From positions 1 through 48,346 of the forward strand of contig JADLFU010000131.1 in assembly GCA_020849655.1 (NCBI GenBank): a stretch of 48,346 nucleotides of DNA. The letters run 5' to 3'. Shown piece by piece: positions 8,526-17,048 of this stretch. The position numbers and the translations under genes are program-made. Position 1 is the stretch's first letter; every line of letters starts with the position of its first letter. The DNA comes from Polyangiaceae bacterium. GTDB taxonomy: Bacteria; Myxococcota_A; Polyangia; Polyangiales; Polyangiaceae. Below the pieces are notes generated by a model. That model did not search any database. It had not been told where the DNA came from and saw only the letters and a list, made by a program, of their open reading frames with translations.

Positions 8526-10021
8526 GATCGGGCGCGGTGCTCCCTCACCCAGGGTGACAGCCCTCCGCCCGTCGCGCTCGATCCGTCGCGCTGCGCGGTC
8601 GTCAGCTCCGCGCGGGCCGCGTGCACCGCCGCCGCCACGGCGAGGCGCGGGCGATCCGCGGGGGGCACCTTCGCGTAGCCGAGCAGCTCGTCGCGGTACC
8701 GCTCGATGAACCCCGTATCATAGCGCCCCGCGATGAACTCCGGATGATCGAACAGCTTCTCGTGGAACGCGAGGTTCGTGCGGATGCCGGTGACCACGTA
8801 CTCGGAGAGCGCGCGGCGCATCCGGGCGACGGCGAGCGCGCGCGTCGGCGCCCACACCGACAGCTTCGAGACGAGCGGATCGTAGAAGCTCGAGATGACG
8901 GCGCCCGGGTACGCGCCGCCGTCGTCTCTCACGAACGGCCCCGACGGCACGCGGAGCGCCTTGATGGTGCCCGGGCTCGGCAGGAAGTTGCTCGACGGAT
9001 CCTCCGCGTACACGCGGCACTCGATCGCCGCGCCGCGCCGCACGACGTCGCGCTGCTCGTACCCGAGCGGCTGCCCCTCGGCGACGCGGATCATCTCGCG
9101 CACGAGATCGACGCCGGTGATCCACTCGGTGATCGGGTGCTCGACCTGCAGGCGCGTGTTCATCTCGAGGAAGTAGAAGCTGCCGTCCTCCGCGAGCAGG
9201 AACTCGAACGTCCCCGCGCTGAAGTACCCGACGGCCTTCGCGCCCTTGACGGCGACCTCGCCCATCTTCGCGACGAGCTCGGGCGGCGCGACCGGGCACG
9301 GCGACTCCTCCACGACCTTCTGGTGGCGGCGCTGGATGGAGCAGTCGCGCTCGAACAGGTGCACCACGTGGCCGTCGCGATCGCCGAGCACCTGCACCTC
9401 GACGTGGCGCGGGCGGACGATGGCCTTCTCGAGGTAGACCGTGTCGTCGCCGAACGCGCTCCTCGCCTCGCTGCGCGCCCGCTCCCACGCCGAGGCGAGC
9501 TCGCCTTCGGACGCGACGAGGCGCATCCCCTTGCCGCCGCCGCCCGACGCGGCCTTCAGCATCACCGGGTCGCCGATCCCGGCCGCCGCCGCGCGCGCCT
9601 CGTCGAGGCTGGCCGCGTTCGCGCCGGGGACGACGGGCACGCCGGCCGCGCTCATCTTCGCGCGGGCCTCCGGCTTCGAGCCCATCTGGCGCATGCACGA
9701 CGCCGGCGGTCCGATGAACGTTATCCCCGCGCGCTCGCAGGCCTCGGGCAGCGCCGGGTTCTCCGAGAGGAACCCGTAGCCGGGGTGGATCGCGTCGGCG
9801 CCGCTCTTCTTCGCCGCGCCGATGATGCGCTCGACGTCGAGGTAGCTCTCCTTCGCGGGGGCCTTGCCGATCAGCACGGCCTCGTCGGCGACGCGGACGT
9901 GGAGCGCCGCGCGGTCGACCTCGCTGTACACCGCGACCGCTCGCAGCCCGAGCTCGTGCACGGTGCGCGCGACGCGCACGGCGATCTCCCCACGGTTCGC
10001 GATCAGGACCTTGCGGATCAT
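8522..10021 (-). CDS. accC: biotin carboxylase subunit of acetyl/propionyl-CoA carboxylase
   Basis: 499 aa cytoplasmic ATP-grasp enzyme that carboxylates biotin on a carrier protein. The N-terminal domain starts MIRKVLIANRGEIAVR. The Gly-rich ATP loop SGGGGKGM is near residue 160. The catalytic core includes FERDCSIQRRHQK and EMNTRLQVEHPITE. The C-terminal domain includes AVARMRRALSEYVVTGIRTN. About 40 extra C-terminal residues are low-complexity. No carrier (BCCP) or carboxyltransferase gene is in the window, so partners are elsewhere. It heads the coupled chain into two barrels and a lipoprotein. The 57 bp upstream (10022-10078) is shared with the divergent VOC gene. Confidence 0.95.
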   Translation of the reverse strand: MIRKVLIANRGEIAVRVARTVHELGLRAVAVYSEVDRAALHVRVADEAVLIGKAPAKESYLDVERIIGAAKKSGADAIHPGYGFLSENPALPEACERAGITFIGPPASCMRQMGSKPEARAKMSAAGVPVVPGANAASLDEARAAAAGIGDPVMLKAASGGGGKGMRLVASEGELASAWERARSEARSAFGDDTVYLEKAIVRPRHVEVQVLGDRDGHVVHLFERDCSIQRRHQKVVEESPCPVAPPELVAKMGEVAVKGAKAVGYFSAGTFEFLLAEDGSFYFLEMNTRLQVEHPITEWITGVDLVREMIRVAEGQPLGYEQRDVVRRGAAIECRVYAEDPSSNFLPSPGTIKALRVPSGPFVRDDGGAYPGAVISSFYDPLVSKLSVWAPTRALAVARMRRALSEYVVTGIRTNLAFHEKLFDHPEFIAGRYDTGFIERYRDELLGYAKVPPADRPRLAVAAAVHAARAELTTAQRDGSSATGGGLSPWVREHRARS

Positions 10022-10078
10022 CTCGCCGGCCTCGCTAATACGGGCGGCGCGCGGCGAGAACCGCTACCGTCGCGCGCC

Positions 10079-10501
10079 ATGGAACCCCGTCTCAGCCTCG
10101 TGACCCTCGGCGTGCGCGATCTCGCGGCGAGCCGCGCCTTCTACCGGCGCCTCGGGTTCGTCGAGTCCCCGGCGGGCAACGAGCACGTCGCGTTCTTCCA
10201 GCTGGGGACCATGGCGCTTTCGCTGTTCGGGCGCGACGCGCTCGCCGAGGACGCGCGGGTCGCGCCGGCAGGCGAGGGGTTCGCCGGCTTCAGCCTCGCG
10301 CAGAACCTCCCGTCGAAGGCCGACGTCGACCGCGTGCTCGCCGAGGCGGTCGCGGCCGGCGCGACGGTGCTGCGCCCCGCCGGCGACGCGTTCTGGGGGG
10401 GCTACACCTGCTACTTCGCCGACCCGGACGGCTTCGCGTGGGAGCTCGCGTGGAACCCACACTTCGAGCTCGCCCCCGACGGCGCGCTCCGATTGCCCTG
10501 A
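10079..10501 (+). CDS. VOC (glyoxalase/bleomycin resistance) family protein
   Basis: 140 aa. Single VOC module with the typical opening LVTLGVRDLAASRAFYRRLGF and closing FADPDGFAWELAWNP; the final Glu is a usual metal ligand position. Known roles of the family include glyoxalase, dioxygenase, isomerase and antibiotic-binding functions, and nothing here decides which. It is divergent from accC and 54 bp before the MoaD-like gene, so it may be monocistronic. Confidence 0.85.
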   Translation: MEPRLSLVTLGVRDLAASRAFYRRLGFVESPAGNEHVAFFQLGTMALSLFGRDALAEDARVAPAGEGFAGFSLAQNLPSKADVDRVLAEAVAAGATVLRPAGDAFWGGYTCYFADPDGFAWELAWNPHFELAPDGALRLP

Positions 10502-10555
10502 CGCCGACGCGCAATCTTTGCGCCTGCGCTCCCGAATCGTGAGAGGCTGGTCGGG

Positions 10556-10834
10556 ATGGCGACGGTCCACCTCACGCCGCACCTGTTCACGCACTTTCCT
10601 CACCTCTCGCGCGAGCCCCTGGAGGTCGAGGCGTCCACCGTCCGCGAGGTCACCCTGGCGCTCGAGCGGCAGGCGCCGGGCCTCGGGTTCTACCTGTGCG
10701 ACGAGCTCGGGAGGCTGCGCACCCACGTCAACATCTTCGTCGACAAGCAGATGGTGCGAGACAGGAGGGGGCTCTCCGATCCCGTCGAGCGCCAGTCTGA
10801 AATTCACATTCTTCAAGCATTGAGCGGAGGCTGA
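10556..10834 (+). CDS. MoaD/ThiS-type ubiquitin-like protein ending in Gly-Gly
   Basis: 92 aa beta-grasp protein. It has the MoaD-like layout: a Leu-rich first strand, a helix TVREVTLALERQAPGL, then THVNIFVDKQ and a C-terminus ...HILQALSGG. The Gly-Gly end is the site that adenylating E1-like enzymes (MoeB, ThiF) activate as a thiocarboxylate in family members. No E1, MoaE or cofactor gene is in the window. The codons for the terminal Gly-Gly (GGA GGC) also form a GGAGG ribosome site 6 nt before the next ATG, so the pair is tightly coupled. Role unknown; sulfur carrier for an unlinked pathway is the cautious guess. Confidence 0.75.
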   Translation: MATVHLTPHLFTHFPHLSREPLEVEASTVREVTLALERQAPGLGFYLCDELGRLRTHVNIFVDKQMVRDRRGLSDPVERQSEIHILQALSGG

Positions 10835-10836
10835 CG

Positions 10837-12012
10837 ATGACGACACGCATCCTGGTGGGCACACGCAAGGGCACCTTCCTCGTGGAGCGACACGACGGTC
10901 GCTGGCGCCCTCGGCTCGCGGGGCACGCTGGCATGGGCGTGAACTACGTCGCCCGCGATCCCTTCACTGGCAAGCTGTGGGCGCTGCTCGGCCACGGGCA
11001 CTGGGGGGCGAAGCTGTCGGTCTCCGACGACGGCGGCGCCACCTGGGCCGACAACCCGGCGCAGGTGAAGTACCCGGAGGGCGCGCGGTACATCGGGCAG
11101 GACATGTACGAGGACGCCACCAGCGACTTCGGCGTCGGCTGGCGCATCGCCACCCGCCCGGCCACCCTCCAGAAGCTCTGGGTGGCGGGCTTCGGGCCGG
11201 GCGGCGCGGTGTACATCGGCACCATCCCGGGCGGCCTCTTCCAGAGCCGCGACGGCGGGGCCACGTTCGAGCTCAACCGCCCGCTGTGGAACCACGAGTC
11301 CCGCGGCGGCGATCTCTTCGCTGGCGACGGGATCGGCGAGACCAAGTGGTTCGGCACGCCGGCGTCCGAGGGCGGCGAGTTCGCGCCGGGCATCCACTCC
11401 ATCGCGGTCGATCCGCGCGATCCCGGCCGCCTGCTCCTCGCCGCCTCGACCGCGGGCGTCATCGCCACGGACGACGGCGGGCAGCGCTGGCGCGCCGCCA
11501 ACCGCGGGATGTTGCTCGACCACACGCCGGAGCCCGACGCCGAGTGGGGGCACGACACCCACTTCATCGAGCAGTGTCAGGCCGAGCCCGACCACGTCTG
11601 GCAACAGAACCACGCCGGCGTGTACGCGAGCTCCGACTGCGCGCGCACCTGGCGCAAGGTCAGCAGGCCCGCGGAGGGCGTGCACTTCGGCTTCCCCATC
11701 ACGGTCGACCCGGCGATGGGCCGGCGCGCGTGGGTGGTCCCCGGGCGCTCCGATCAGCAGCGGATGGCCATCGACGGAGCGCTGTTCGTCGCGCGCACCG
11801 ACGACGGCGGCGAGAGCTGGACGCACCTGCGCCGCGGGCTCCCGCAGGAGTGCGCCCACGACGTCGTGCTCCGGCACGCGCTGACGAACGGGGGCGGCGT
11901 GGTCGCCTTCGGCAGCACCACCGGCAACCTCTACGTCAGTGAAGACCACGGAGAGCGCTGGGAGACGGTCGCCAACAACCTGCCGCCCATCTACTCCGTC
12001 AGGCTCGGCTGA
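10837..12012 (+). CDS. BNR/sortilin-like beta-propeller protein
   Basis: 391 aa, no signal peptide seen, so probably cytoplasmic. Repeated Asp-box (BNR) motifs are visible: SVSDDGGATW, QSRDGGATFE, ATDDGGQRW, ASSDCARTW, ARTDDGGESW and VSEDHGERWE, giving a six- or seven-bladed propeller. Sialidase-type Asp boxes are structural, and catalytic residues of true sialidases are not obvious, so I do not assign glycosidase activity. It starts 3 nt after the MoaD-like stop, with its Shine-Dalgarno inside that gene, so the two products are likely needed together. Codon choice (more GCC/ACC than the neighbours) looks somewhat different. Confidence 0.8.
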   Translation: MTTRILVGTRKGTFLVERHDGRWRPRLAGHAGMGVNYVARDPFTGKLWALLGHGHWGAKLSVSDDGGATWADNPAQVKYPEGARYIGQDMYEDATSDFGVGWRIATRPATLQKLWVAGFGPGGAVYIGTIPGGLFQSRDGGATFELNRPLWNHESRGGDLFAGDGIGETKWFGTPASEGGEFAPGIHSIAVDPRDPGRLLLAASTAGVIATDDGGQRWRAANRGMLLDHTPEPDAEWGHDTHFIEQCQAEPDHVWQQNHAGVYASSDCARTWRKVSRPAEGVHFGFPITVDPAMGRRAWVVPGRSDQQRMAIDGALFVARTDDGGESWTHLRRGLPQECAHDVVLRHALTNGGGVVAFGSTTGNLYVSEDHGERWETVANNLPPIYSVRLG

Positions 12013-12036
12013 CCGGGCGCGGCCGCGCGGATCAGC

Positions 12037-13218
12037 TCAGAGCGGGCAGGCCGTGTCCTCACCCCCCCACACGCCGCCTGAGCAGGTCTTCCTGTCGCCG
12101 GTGCTGGAGCAGTTCACGCCGTAGTTGCACACCACTCCCTCCGCCTGGCACGGCTGCCCGGCGTTGGGCGCAGTGGGCGGGCACGGCGGGGGAGGGGCGC
12201 CCGCGCAGCCCCAGCGCGCCTCGCTCATGCAGGGGCCGCCGAGGCACGAGCCGCACAGGCAGGAGGCGCCGCCGCCCATGTCACAAACCTGACCTTCGAG
12301 CTTCTTGTCACACTTGTCGCCGTTCGCGCCCAGGTTCGTCGGGCAGCCGTCCTTGCCTGCGGGGTGCGGGGGCGCGCACTTCGGCGAGACCACCTGCCAG
12401 CCGCCCGGCAGGCAAGCGGCGCGCGTGCGGCACGACGCGACGATGGAGTCGCCGTACTCGCACGCGAGGCCCACCGTTGGGCAGGGCTCGCTCGCGGCCG
12501 GCGCGAGCGCCGGGCAGGCGCCGCCGCCCGTGAGCGGGACGACCTCGCAGTGCTTGGTCGCCCCGCACACCGCCTTGAACTTGGGCGCGCTGGGCGCCGG
12601 GCAGCCGCAGTCGCCGTCGGAGGAGCACACGTTGGCCTGGTACTCGGCGAGCCCGGCCTTCGACACCGCGGCGTAGGCCGACTTCTGCGGTGAGCCCTGG
12701 CAGTTGCAGCAGCCCGCGCGGAGCACGCAGTCGGCGTCGCTGTCGCACGCGCTGATCGCGTCCTTCGACACCTCGATGGCCTGACAGGTGCTGGCGCGGC
12801 AGACGCCCAGCAAGTCCTGGCTCGTCTCTGCGAAGCACGCGGGGCAGCCCTGCACGCCGGGACACACGTCGGAGGAGTGGTCGCCGAGCTTCGACTTGTT
12901 GACGCCGTCCATGTCGCCCGGGGTCGGCGCGCCGCAGCTGCCGCAGCACGACGCGGGGCTGACCACGCACTCGCCGGGCTGCTGACAGGCCGCCCACGAC
13001 GGCGCGCCGGCCTGGCCCTGGCCACCTTGCGCGTGCCCGGCCTGCCCCTGGCCTGCTTGTCCCTGGCCTGCTTGTCCCTGGCCTGCTTGTCCCTGGCCTG
13101 CCTGCCCCTGGCCTGCCTGGCCGGTGGAGCCGATGTCGGAGGTCGTCGCGCCGCCGCAGGCGGCGAGCGTCGAGGCGAGCGTGAGGAGCGAAGCGAGGAG
13201 GGGGCGCGCGGACGGCAT
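12037..13218 (-). CDS. Cys-rich lipoprotein with GQAGQ repeat linker
   Basis: 393 aa. Start taken at ATG 13218, giving a clean signal peptide with lipobox LAAC (Cys21); an ATG at 13236 adds six residues. Residues 33-71 are a Gly/Gln/Ala repeat of 5-aa period, a likely flexible surface linker. The rest contains about 40 cysteines in modules such as CCGSCG and GCCNCQGS, typical of secreted disulfide-rich proteins of Polyangia. No enzymatic motif seen. It is convergent with the BNR gene (24 bp between stops). Confidence 0.7.
   Translation of the reverse strand: MPSARPLLASLLTLASTLAACGGATTSDIGSTGQAGQGQAGQGQAGQGQAGQGQAGQGQAGHAQGGQGQAGAPSWAACQQPGECVVSPASCCGSCGAPTPGDMDGVNKSKLGDHSSDVCPGVQGCPACFAETSQDLLGVCRASTCQAIEVSKDAISACDSDADCVLRAGCCNCQGSPQKSAYAAVSKAGLAEYQANVCSSDGDCGCPAPSAPKFKAVCGATKHCEVVPLTGGGACPALAPAASEPCPTVGLACEYGDSIVASCRTRAACLPGGWQVVSPKCAPPHPAGKDGCPTNLGANGDKCDKKLEGQVCDMGGGASCLCGSCLGGPCMSEARWGCAGAPPPPCPPTAPNAGQPCQAEGVVCNYGVNCSSTGDRKTCSGGVWGGEDTACPL
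13006..13122. repeat. 15-bp tandem repeat encoding GQAGQ
   Basis: About seven to eight copies of a 15-bp unit lie inside the lipoprotein gene; the central copies (about 13040-13105) are nearly identical. A 15-bp period keeps frame, so copy-number change would alter linker length without truncation. Confidence 0.85.
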
Positions 13219-13270
13219 ACGGCGATTCAAGCACACGCCGCGGCGGCGCGCGATTGACCGCGGCCAACGA

Positions 13271-14578
13271 TCAGTAGGGTCGGCGCGCGCGCAGCTCCTT
13301 CTCTTGCTGGCGACGCCGCTTCACCGCCTCGCTGACGGGCGGCTCGAGCGGGCGCCCCTGCGTCGGGGTGACAGTGGGCCGCGCGGCGGGCGATGCGGAC
13401 GGCGGAGACGACGCGGAGGACTCCGGCGCGGGAGGCGGCGACGACGACGACGGCGCGGCGGACGCGCGCTCGGCGGGGGGAGGCGGGGCGGAGGGCGCGT
13501 GCTCCTGGGGAGGCGACGGGGCGTCGAGCGCGCGCGCGGTGAGCGCCGCGAGGCCGGCCAGCGCCGCGAGGGTGAGCGCCGCGCCCGCGAGCGATCTCCT
13601 GTCACGTCGAGCGGACGAGCGGGACGACGCCACGCCGTCGACCGTGCGCTCGGCCGCGGCGCGCGGGGGCGCGGGATCGCAGGTCGAGTCGCCGGCGCCC
13701 GCGGGCGGCGCTATCGACGCGGCGAGCGCGACGGCGGCCTCGTCGGCGTGGGGCGCGAGGGCGCGGGCGAGCTCGACGACGCTCTGCCAGCGCGCGCCCC
13801 TGTCCTTGTCGAGGCACCTGGCGACGACGTCCGCGAGCGCGGTGGGCGCGCCAGCCACGACGTCGAGGCGCGGGGCCGCGTCGGCCGCGATCGCCGCGAG
13901 CGCAGCGACGGCGCCCTCTCCGCCGAACGGTGGCTTCCCGGCGACGAGCTCGAAGAGGATGACGCCGAGCGCCCACACGTCGGCGCGCGCGTCGACGCGC
14001 GAGGGATCGCGCAGCTGTTCGGGCGCGAGGTACCGCGGCGAGCCGACGACGGCCGACGGATCGGTCAGCGTCTCGGCGGCGTCGGCGAGCGCGGCGGTCG
14101 CGACGCCGAAGTCGAGCACGACGAGCCGGGAGACGCCGCCCGTCGACGACGCGAGGAAGAGGTTGGAGGGCTTCAGATCGCGGTGCACGACGCCGCGCGC
14201 GTGCGCCTCGGCGAGCGGCTCGCACGCCTCGATCACGAGCGACGCGGCCTCGCGCGGCGAGAGGCGCCCGTCCCGCGCGAGGCGCGCCGACAGCGGCTCG
14301 CCGCGCAAGCGCTCCATCACGAGGTACGGCGCGCCGTCGTCGGTCACGCCCGCGTCGAGGACGCGCGCGACGCGGGCGCTCGTCAGGCTGGCGCCCGCCC
14401 GCGCCTCGCGCAGCATCCGCGCGGCGACGTCCGGGCGACCGGCGAGCTCGGGCCTCACGAGCTTCACGGCGGCCCGCTCGCCGAGCGCCTCGTGCTCGGC
14501 CTCGTACACGACGCCCATCCCGCCGCGGCCGAGCTCGTGGAGCAGGCGGTAGCGACCGACGAGGCGCCCGGACATCAC
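13271..14578 (-). CDS. membrane Ser/Thr protein kinase (Hanks/PknB type)
   Basis: 435 aa. Kinase domain about 9-270: Gly loop LGRGGMGVVY (16-25), Lys39 in AAVKLV, catalytic loop HRDLKPSN (132-139), DFG (156-158) and APE (185-187), all intact, so an active kinase is predicted. One TM helix follows near 330-350 (SLAGAALTLAALAGLAALTARAL region). After it comes a Pro/Ser/Ala-rich tail of about 75 aa ending in basic KRRRQQEKELRARR. In the usual topology the kinase is cytoplasmic and the tail periplasmic. Start is GTG 14578 or ATG 14575. It lies 3 nt after the hydrolase stop, so they are co-transcribed. Confidence 0.92.
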   Translation of the reverse strand: MMSGRLVGRYRLLHELGRGGMGVVYEAEHEALGERAAVKLVRPELAGRPDVAARMLREARAGASLTSARVARVLDAGVTDDGAPYLVMERLRGEPLSARLARDGRLSPREAASLVIEACEPLAEAHARGVVHRDLKPSNLFLASSTGGVSRLVVLDFGVATAALADAAETLTDPSAVVGSPRYLAPEQLRDPSRVDARADVWALGVILFELVAGKPPFGGEGAVAALAAIAADAAPRLDVVAGAPTALADVVARCLDKDRGARWQSVVELARALAPHADEAAVALAASIAPPAGAGDSTCDPAPPRAAAERTVDGVASSRSSARRDRRSLAGAALTLAALAGLAALTARALDAPSPPQEHAPSAPPPPAERASAAPSSSSPPPAPESSASSPPSASPAARPTVTPTQGRPLEPPVSEAVKRRRQQEKELRARRPY

Positions 14579-14581
14579 TTG

Positions 14582-15802
14582 CTATTTCTGCCGGAGGGTG
14601 ACCGCCGTCAGCGGGCGCGCGGACGCGAGCGCGGCGGCGGCGGCCTCGTCGCTCTTCAAGAACGCCTCGAAGAACGCGACCACCCAGCGCGAGCCCTCCG
14701 CGCGCGCCTCCGCCGCGGGCAGGTAGTCGAACGCGCCGTACGGTGGCACCTGGCTCTTCGCCGCGCCGCACCCGGCCTTGAAGGCGGGCACGAGGCCTGG
14801 CACGTCGGAGAACGACCAGTGTCCTGCGTCCGTCACCTCCCCGATCCACGCGGGCGGCGGCGCGGAGGAGGCCTGCGCGCGCATCTGCTGGTTACCGGCC
14901 TCGTTGATGGAGTGGTCCTCGCGGGCGACGAGGAAGCCAACTGGTACCTTCATCTCCGCCACCTTCGCGGGGCCTATGAATTCCATCGGCGCGGCGATCG
15001 CGAGGGCGGCCTTCACGCGGGGGTTCTGGTAGGCGACGAGGCCCGTCGTCAGCGCGCCGTAGCTGTGCCCGAGCATCCCGACCTTCGCCGCGTCGAGCGA
15101 GGCGGGCGCCACGCCCGGGATGCCGGGGCCGTCGAGCGCGACGTCGAGCACCTTCGCGATGTCGCCCGCGCGGAGGGCGAGGAACTGCTCGTTGATCGGC
15201 GCGTTGTTCTTCGCCTCCGCCTCGACGAGGGTGTTGCCCTGATGATCGGGCGCGACGACGACGAACCCGCGCGCAGCGAGCGCCTCGAGCAGCGCCGACG
15301 ACGACGTCGCGAAGCACCCCGTGCAGTGGGAGAAGGCGACGACGGGGAACGGCCCGCCCTCCGCCAGCGGCGCGGCCTCCGCGACGCTCGCTCGCGCGCG
15401 CACACAGGCCGAGTCGGCCGCGGGCCACTTGGCACTGAGCAGATCGCGCAAGGCCCCAGCCGGTTGCAAGTCGGGCGACGCCATGCCCGCGTCGGACTGC
15501 GCCCTCGCCGACTCGGCCGCCGGGTAGTAGGCGTGCACGGTGAGCTTGCGCGAGCGCGCGGGATCGTCGACGACGAACGACGCGTGGCCGACCGGGAAGC
15601 GCGGCGACGGATCGAACGTCGTGGGCGTCGAGGCGTCGGGCGTCGAGGCGTCAGGCGTCGAGGCGTCGGGCGTCGAGGCGTCGGGTGTCGAGGCGTCGGG
15701 CGTCGAGGCGCTCGACGCGGCAGGCGGCGGCGCGCTGGCGTCGTCGCCGCCCTGACAGTGAGCGCAGAGCAACAGCGCGAGCGGGAGGAGCAGCCTTCGC
15801 AT
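14582..15802 (-). CDS. secreted alpha/beta hydrolase (PAF-acetylhydrolase / dienelactone hydrolase-like)
   Basis: 406 aa. Hydrophobic N-terminal export signal with an atypical lipobox (LLLCAHC), so lipid attachment is uncertain. Residues 32-60 are a Thr-Pro-Asp-Ala-Ser repeat linker. The hydrolase domain follows: oxyanion strand VVAFSHCTGC, APDHQGN, nucleophile elbow GHSYG, acidic-residue region REDHSIN and terminal His in DAGHW. The family hydrolyses esters or lactones; the substrate cannot be read from sequence. It is the first gene of a two-gene unit with the kinase. Confidence 0.82.
   Translation of the reverse strand: MRRLLLPLALLLCAHCQGGDDASAPPPAASSASTPDASTPDASTPDASTPDASTPDASTPTTFDPSPRFPVGHASFVVDDPARSRKLTVHAYYPAAESARAQSDAGMASPDLQPAGALRDLLSAKWPAADSACVRARASVAEAAPLAEGGPFPVVAFSHCTGCFATSSSALLEALAARGFVVVAPDHQGNTLVEAEAKNNAPINEQFLALRAGDIAKVLDVALDGPGIPGVAPASLDAAKVGMLGHSYGALTTGLVAYQNPRVKAALAIAAPMEFIGPAKVAEMKVPVGFLVAREDHSINEAGNQQMRAQASSAPPPAWIGEVTDAGHWSFSDVPGLVPAFKAGCGAAKSQVPPYGAFDYLPAAEARAEGSRWVVAFFEAFLKSDEAAAAALASARPLTAVTLRQK
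15623..15709. repeat. 15-bp tandem repeat encoding TPDAS linker
   Basis: Six near-identical 15-bp units on the minus strand encode Ala-Ser-Thr-Pro-Asp repeats between signal peptide and hydrolase domain. In-frame period; a good candidate for length polymorphism between strains. Confidence 0.9.
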
Positions 15803-16182
15803 GACCGATCTCGTTAGCCTGCCAGCGGGCCCGCGTCACGGATCGGCGCTCGCGGCGGGATGCGGCCCCCGCCCGCCGCGCCACGAGATCCCCACCCGCG
15901 TGGCGCTCACCGTACCGCCAGCGCTCACCCGCGCGCCGATGTCGCGCGCAAGCTCGCCGCGTCGCGACGAGAAGTCTCCCCGAAATGTGCGTTGAACACG
16001 CCGGACCGTCACGTACGCTCACCGGCGACGGGAGCGACGAACCAACCCGAGACCGACGAGAACCCCGCCTCAACTCGCCTCACACCGATCGCGGATGCGG
16101 ACCAGATGTTCGCAAGGGAGGCGGTCCGGGTGTTCACGATCGCCGTAGCGCGTGCCCACCCGAGGAGGACCGAGGAGGACCA
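15803..16182. other. 380-bp intergenic stretch
   Basis: No supportable gene. It must hold the promoters of the divergent hydrolase gene (start 15802) and of the membrane-protein gene (start 16183). Near its right end the 10-mer CGAGGAGGAC occurs twice in tandem (16161-16170 and 16171-16180). From about 15960 the base mix is less GC-dominated than the flanks. Confidence 0.5.
16161..16180 (+). promoter_or_regulatory. duplicated Shine-Dalgarno before a TTG start
   Basis: The sequence CGAGGAGGAC is present twice back to back. The second copy puts GAGGAG about 5 nt before TTG at 16183. A strong, doubled ribosome site decides for this TTG start over any internal codon. Confidence 0.5.
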
Positions 16183-16926
16183 TTGGACCCGACCTTGCTG
16201 AACGCACCTCCCAGGCCGCTGCCCGGATACGCGCCCAGGCTGGCCCCGCAGGTGCTTCGTCTCGTGGTGTCGCTGCTCGGCGTCCTGCTCTTGCTCCAGA
16301 TCCCGCGGGTCGTCCACGCGGTGTGGGTAGGCTTCACGGGCGCCGAGATCCCCATGACCCTGACCAAGATCGAGGTCACCGTCGGCCAGCGGGGAGCCGT
16401 CTATTACTCCTGTCAGAGCCCCAGGGGAGCGCTCCAGACCGGGTTCGGCACCCGCGAGATCGGGAGCTTCGCCGTCGGACACCAGACGACCGGGACCGTC
16501 TTCCCGTACTTCTGGGGGGCCAGCTGCGTCCCCGGGCGCTTCAGGAGCGCGCAGCCCCTCGGGGGCCTCTTCATCGTCGGGCTGCTGCTCTTCCTCGGCG
16601 GAGCGGCCTTCGACCAGGGGCCGAGGGCTCGCCAGTTGCTCCTTCTTCGCAGGCTCCTTCGGCGCGGTGCTGTCACCCAGGGGCTCATCGAGAGCCTGAC
16701 GGAGAAGGACCACAAGCGGTTCAAGACGCTGATCGTCGAGTACGGGTATGCGCACGGGGTCGGCCAGATCGCGGTCCGCGAGGAGCGCGGGGGCGGGTGG
16801 AGCTTCCTGCTCCACGACCAGCGAGTCCGCGTCGACACGCAGCCACGCGTCGGCCAACGGGTGCAGCTTCTCTACGACGAGGAGCGGCCCCGTCGGCACC
16901 TCTTGATAGGGTTCCTCGAGCGCTGA
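16183..16926 (+). CDS. two-TM membrane protein of unknown function
   Basis: 247 aa from TTG 16183, chosen for its strong Shine-Dalgarno. TM1 lies about 25-43 (Leu/Val-rich) and TM2 about 126-145 (GGLFIVGLLLFLGGAAF). The loop between them (about 80 aa, two Cys) would be outside; the C-terminal 100 aa is a soluble basic domain with beta-like segments. The layout is reminiscent of DUF3592-type proteins but I am not sure. Codon use stands out: TAT, TGT, AGG, GGA and TCC codons, rare in the neighbours, are common here, suggesting acquisition by transfer. It is isolated between divergent and convergent neighbours. Confidence 0.65.
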   Translation: MDPTLLNAPPRPLPGYAPRLAPQVLRLVVSLLGVLLLLQIPRVVHAVWVGFTGAEIPMTLTKIEVTVGQRGAVYYSCQSPRGALQTGFGTREIGSFAVGHQTTGTVFPYFWGASCVPGRFRSAQPLGGLFIVGLLLFLGGAAFDQGPRARQLLLLRRLLRRGAVTQGLIESLTEKDHKRFKTLIVEYGYAHGVGQIAVREERGGGWSFLLHDQRVRVDTQPRVGQRVQLLYDEERPRRHLLIGFLER

Positions 16927-17048
16927 GCGTCAGGGCGCTGCGGCAAAGCGTGTGGCCCGGACGCCCGCGCGCTGGCGACCTGCCCTCCGTCGGGCGAGTG
17001 AGCGGTGAGCGAGGACCGAGTCACCAGTGAACAGCGCGACGCCGCGCG

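Noticed and set aside
10837-12012. Sialidase assignment for the BNR protein
   Set aside because: Asp boxes are structural and I cannot see the catalytic Arg triad or nucleophile Tyr with confidence.
13124-15817. Long plus-strand frame opposite the kinase and hydrolase
   Set aside because: Shadow of two genes with intact catalytic motifs; composition is Arg/Gly/Ala only.
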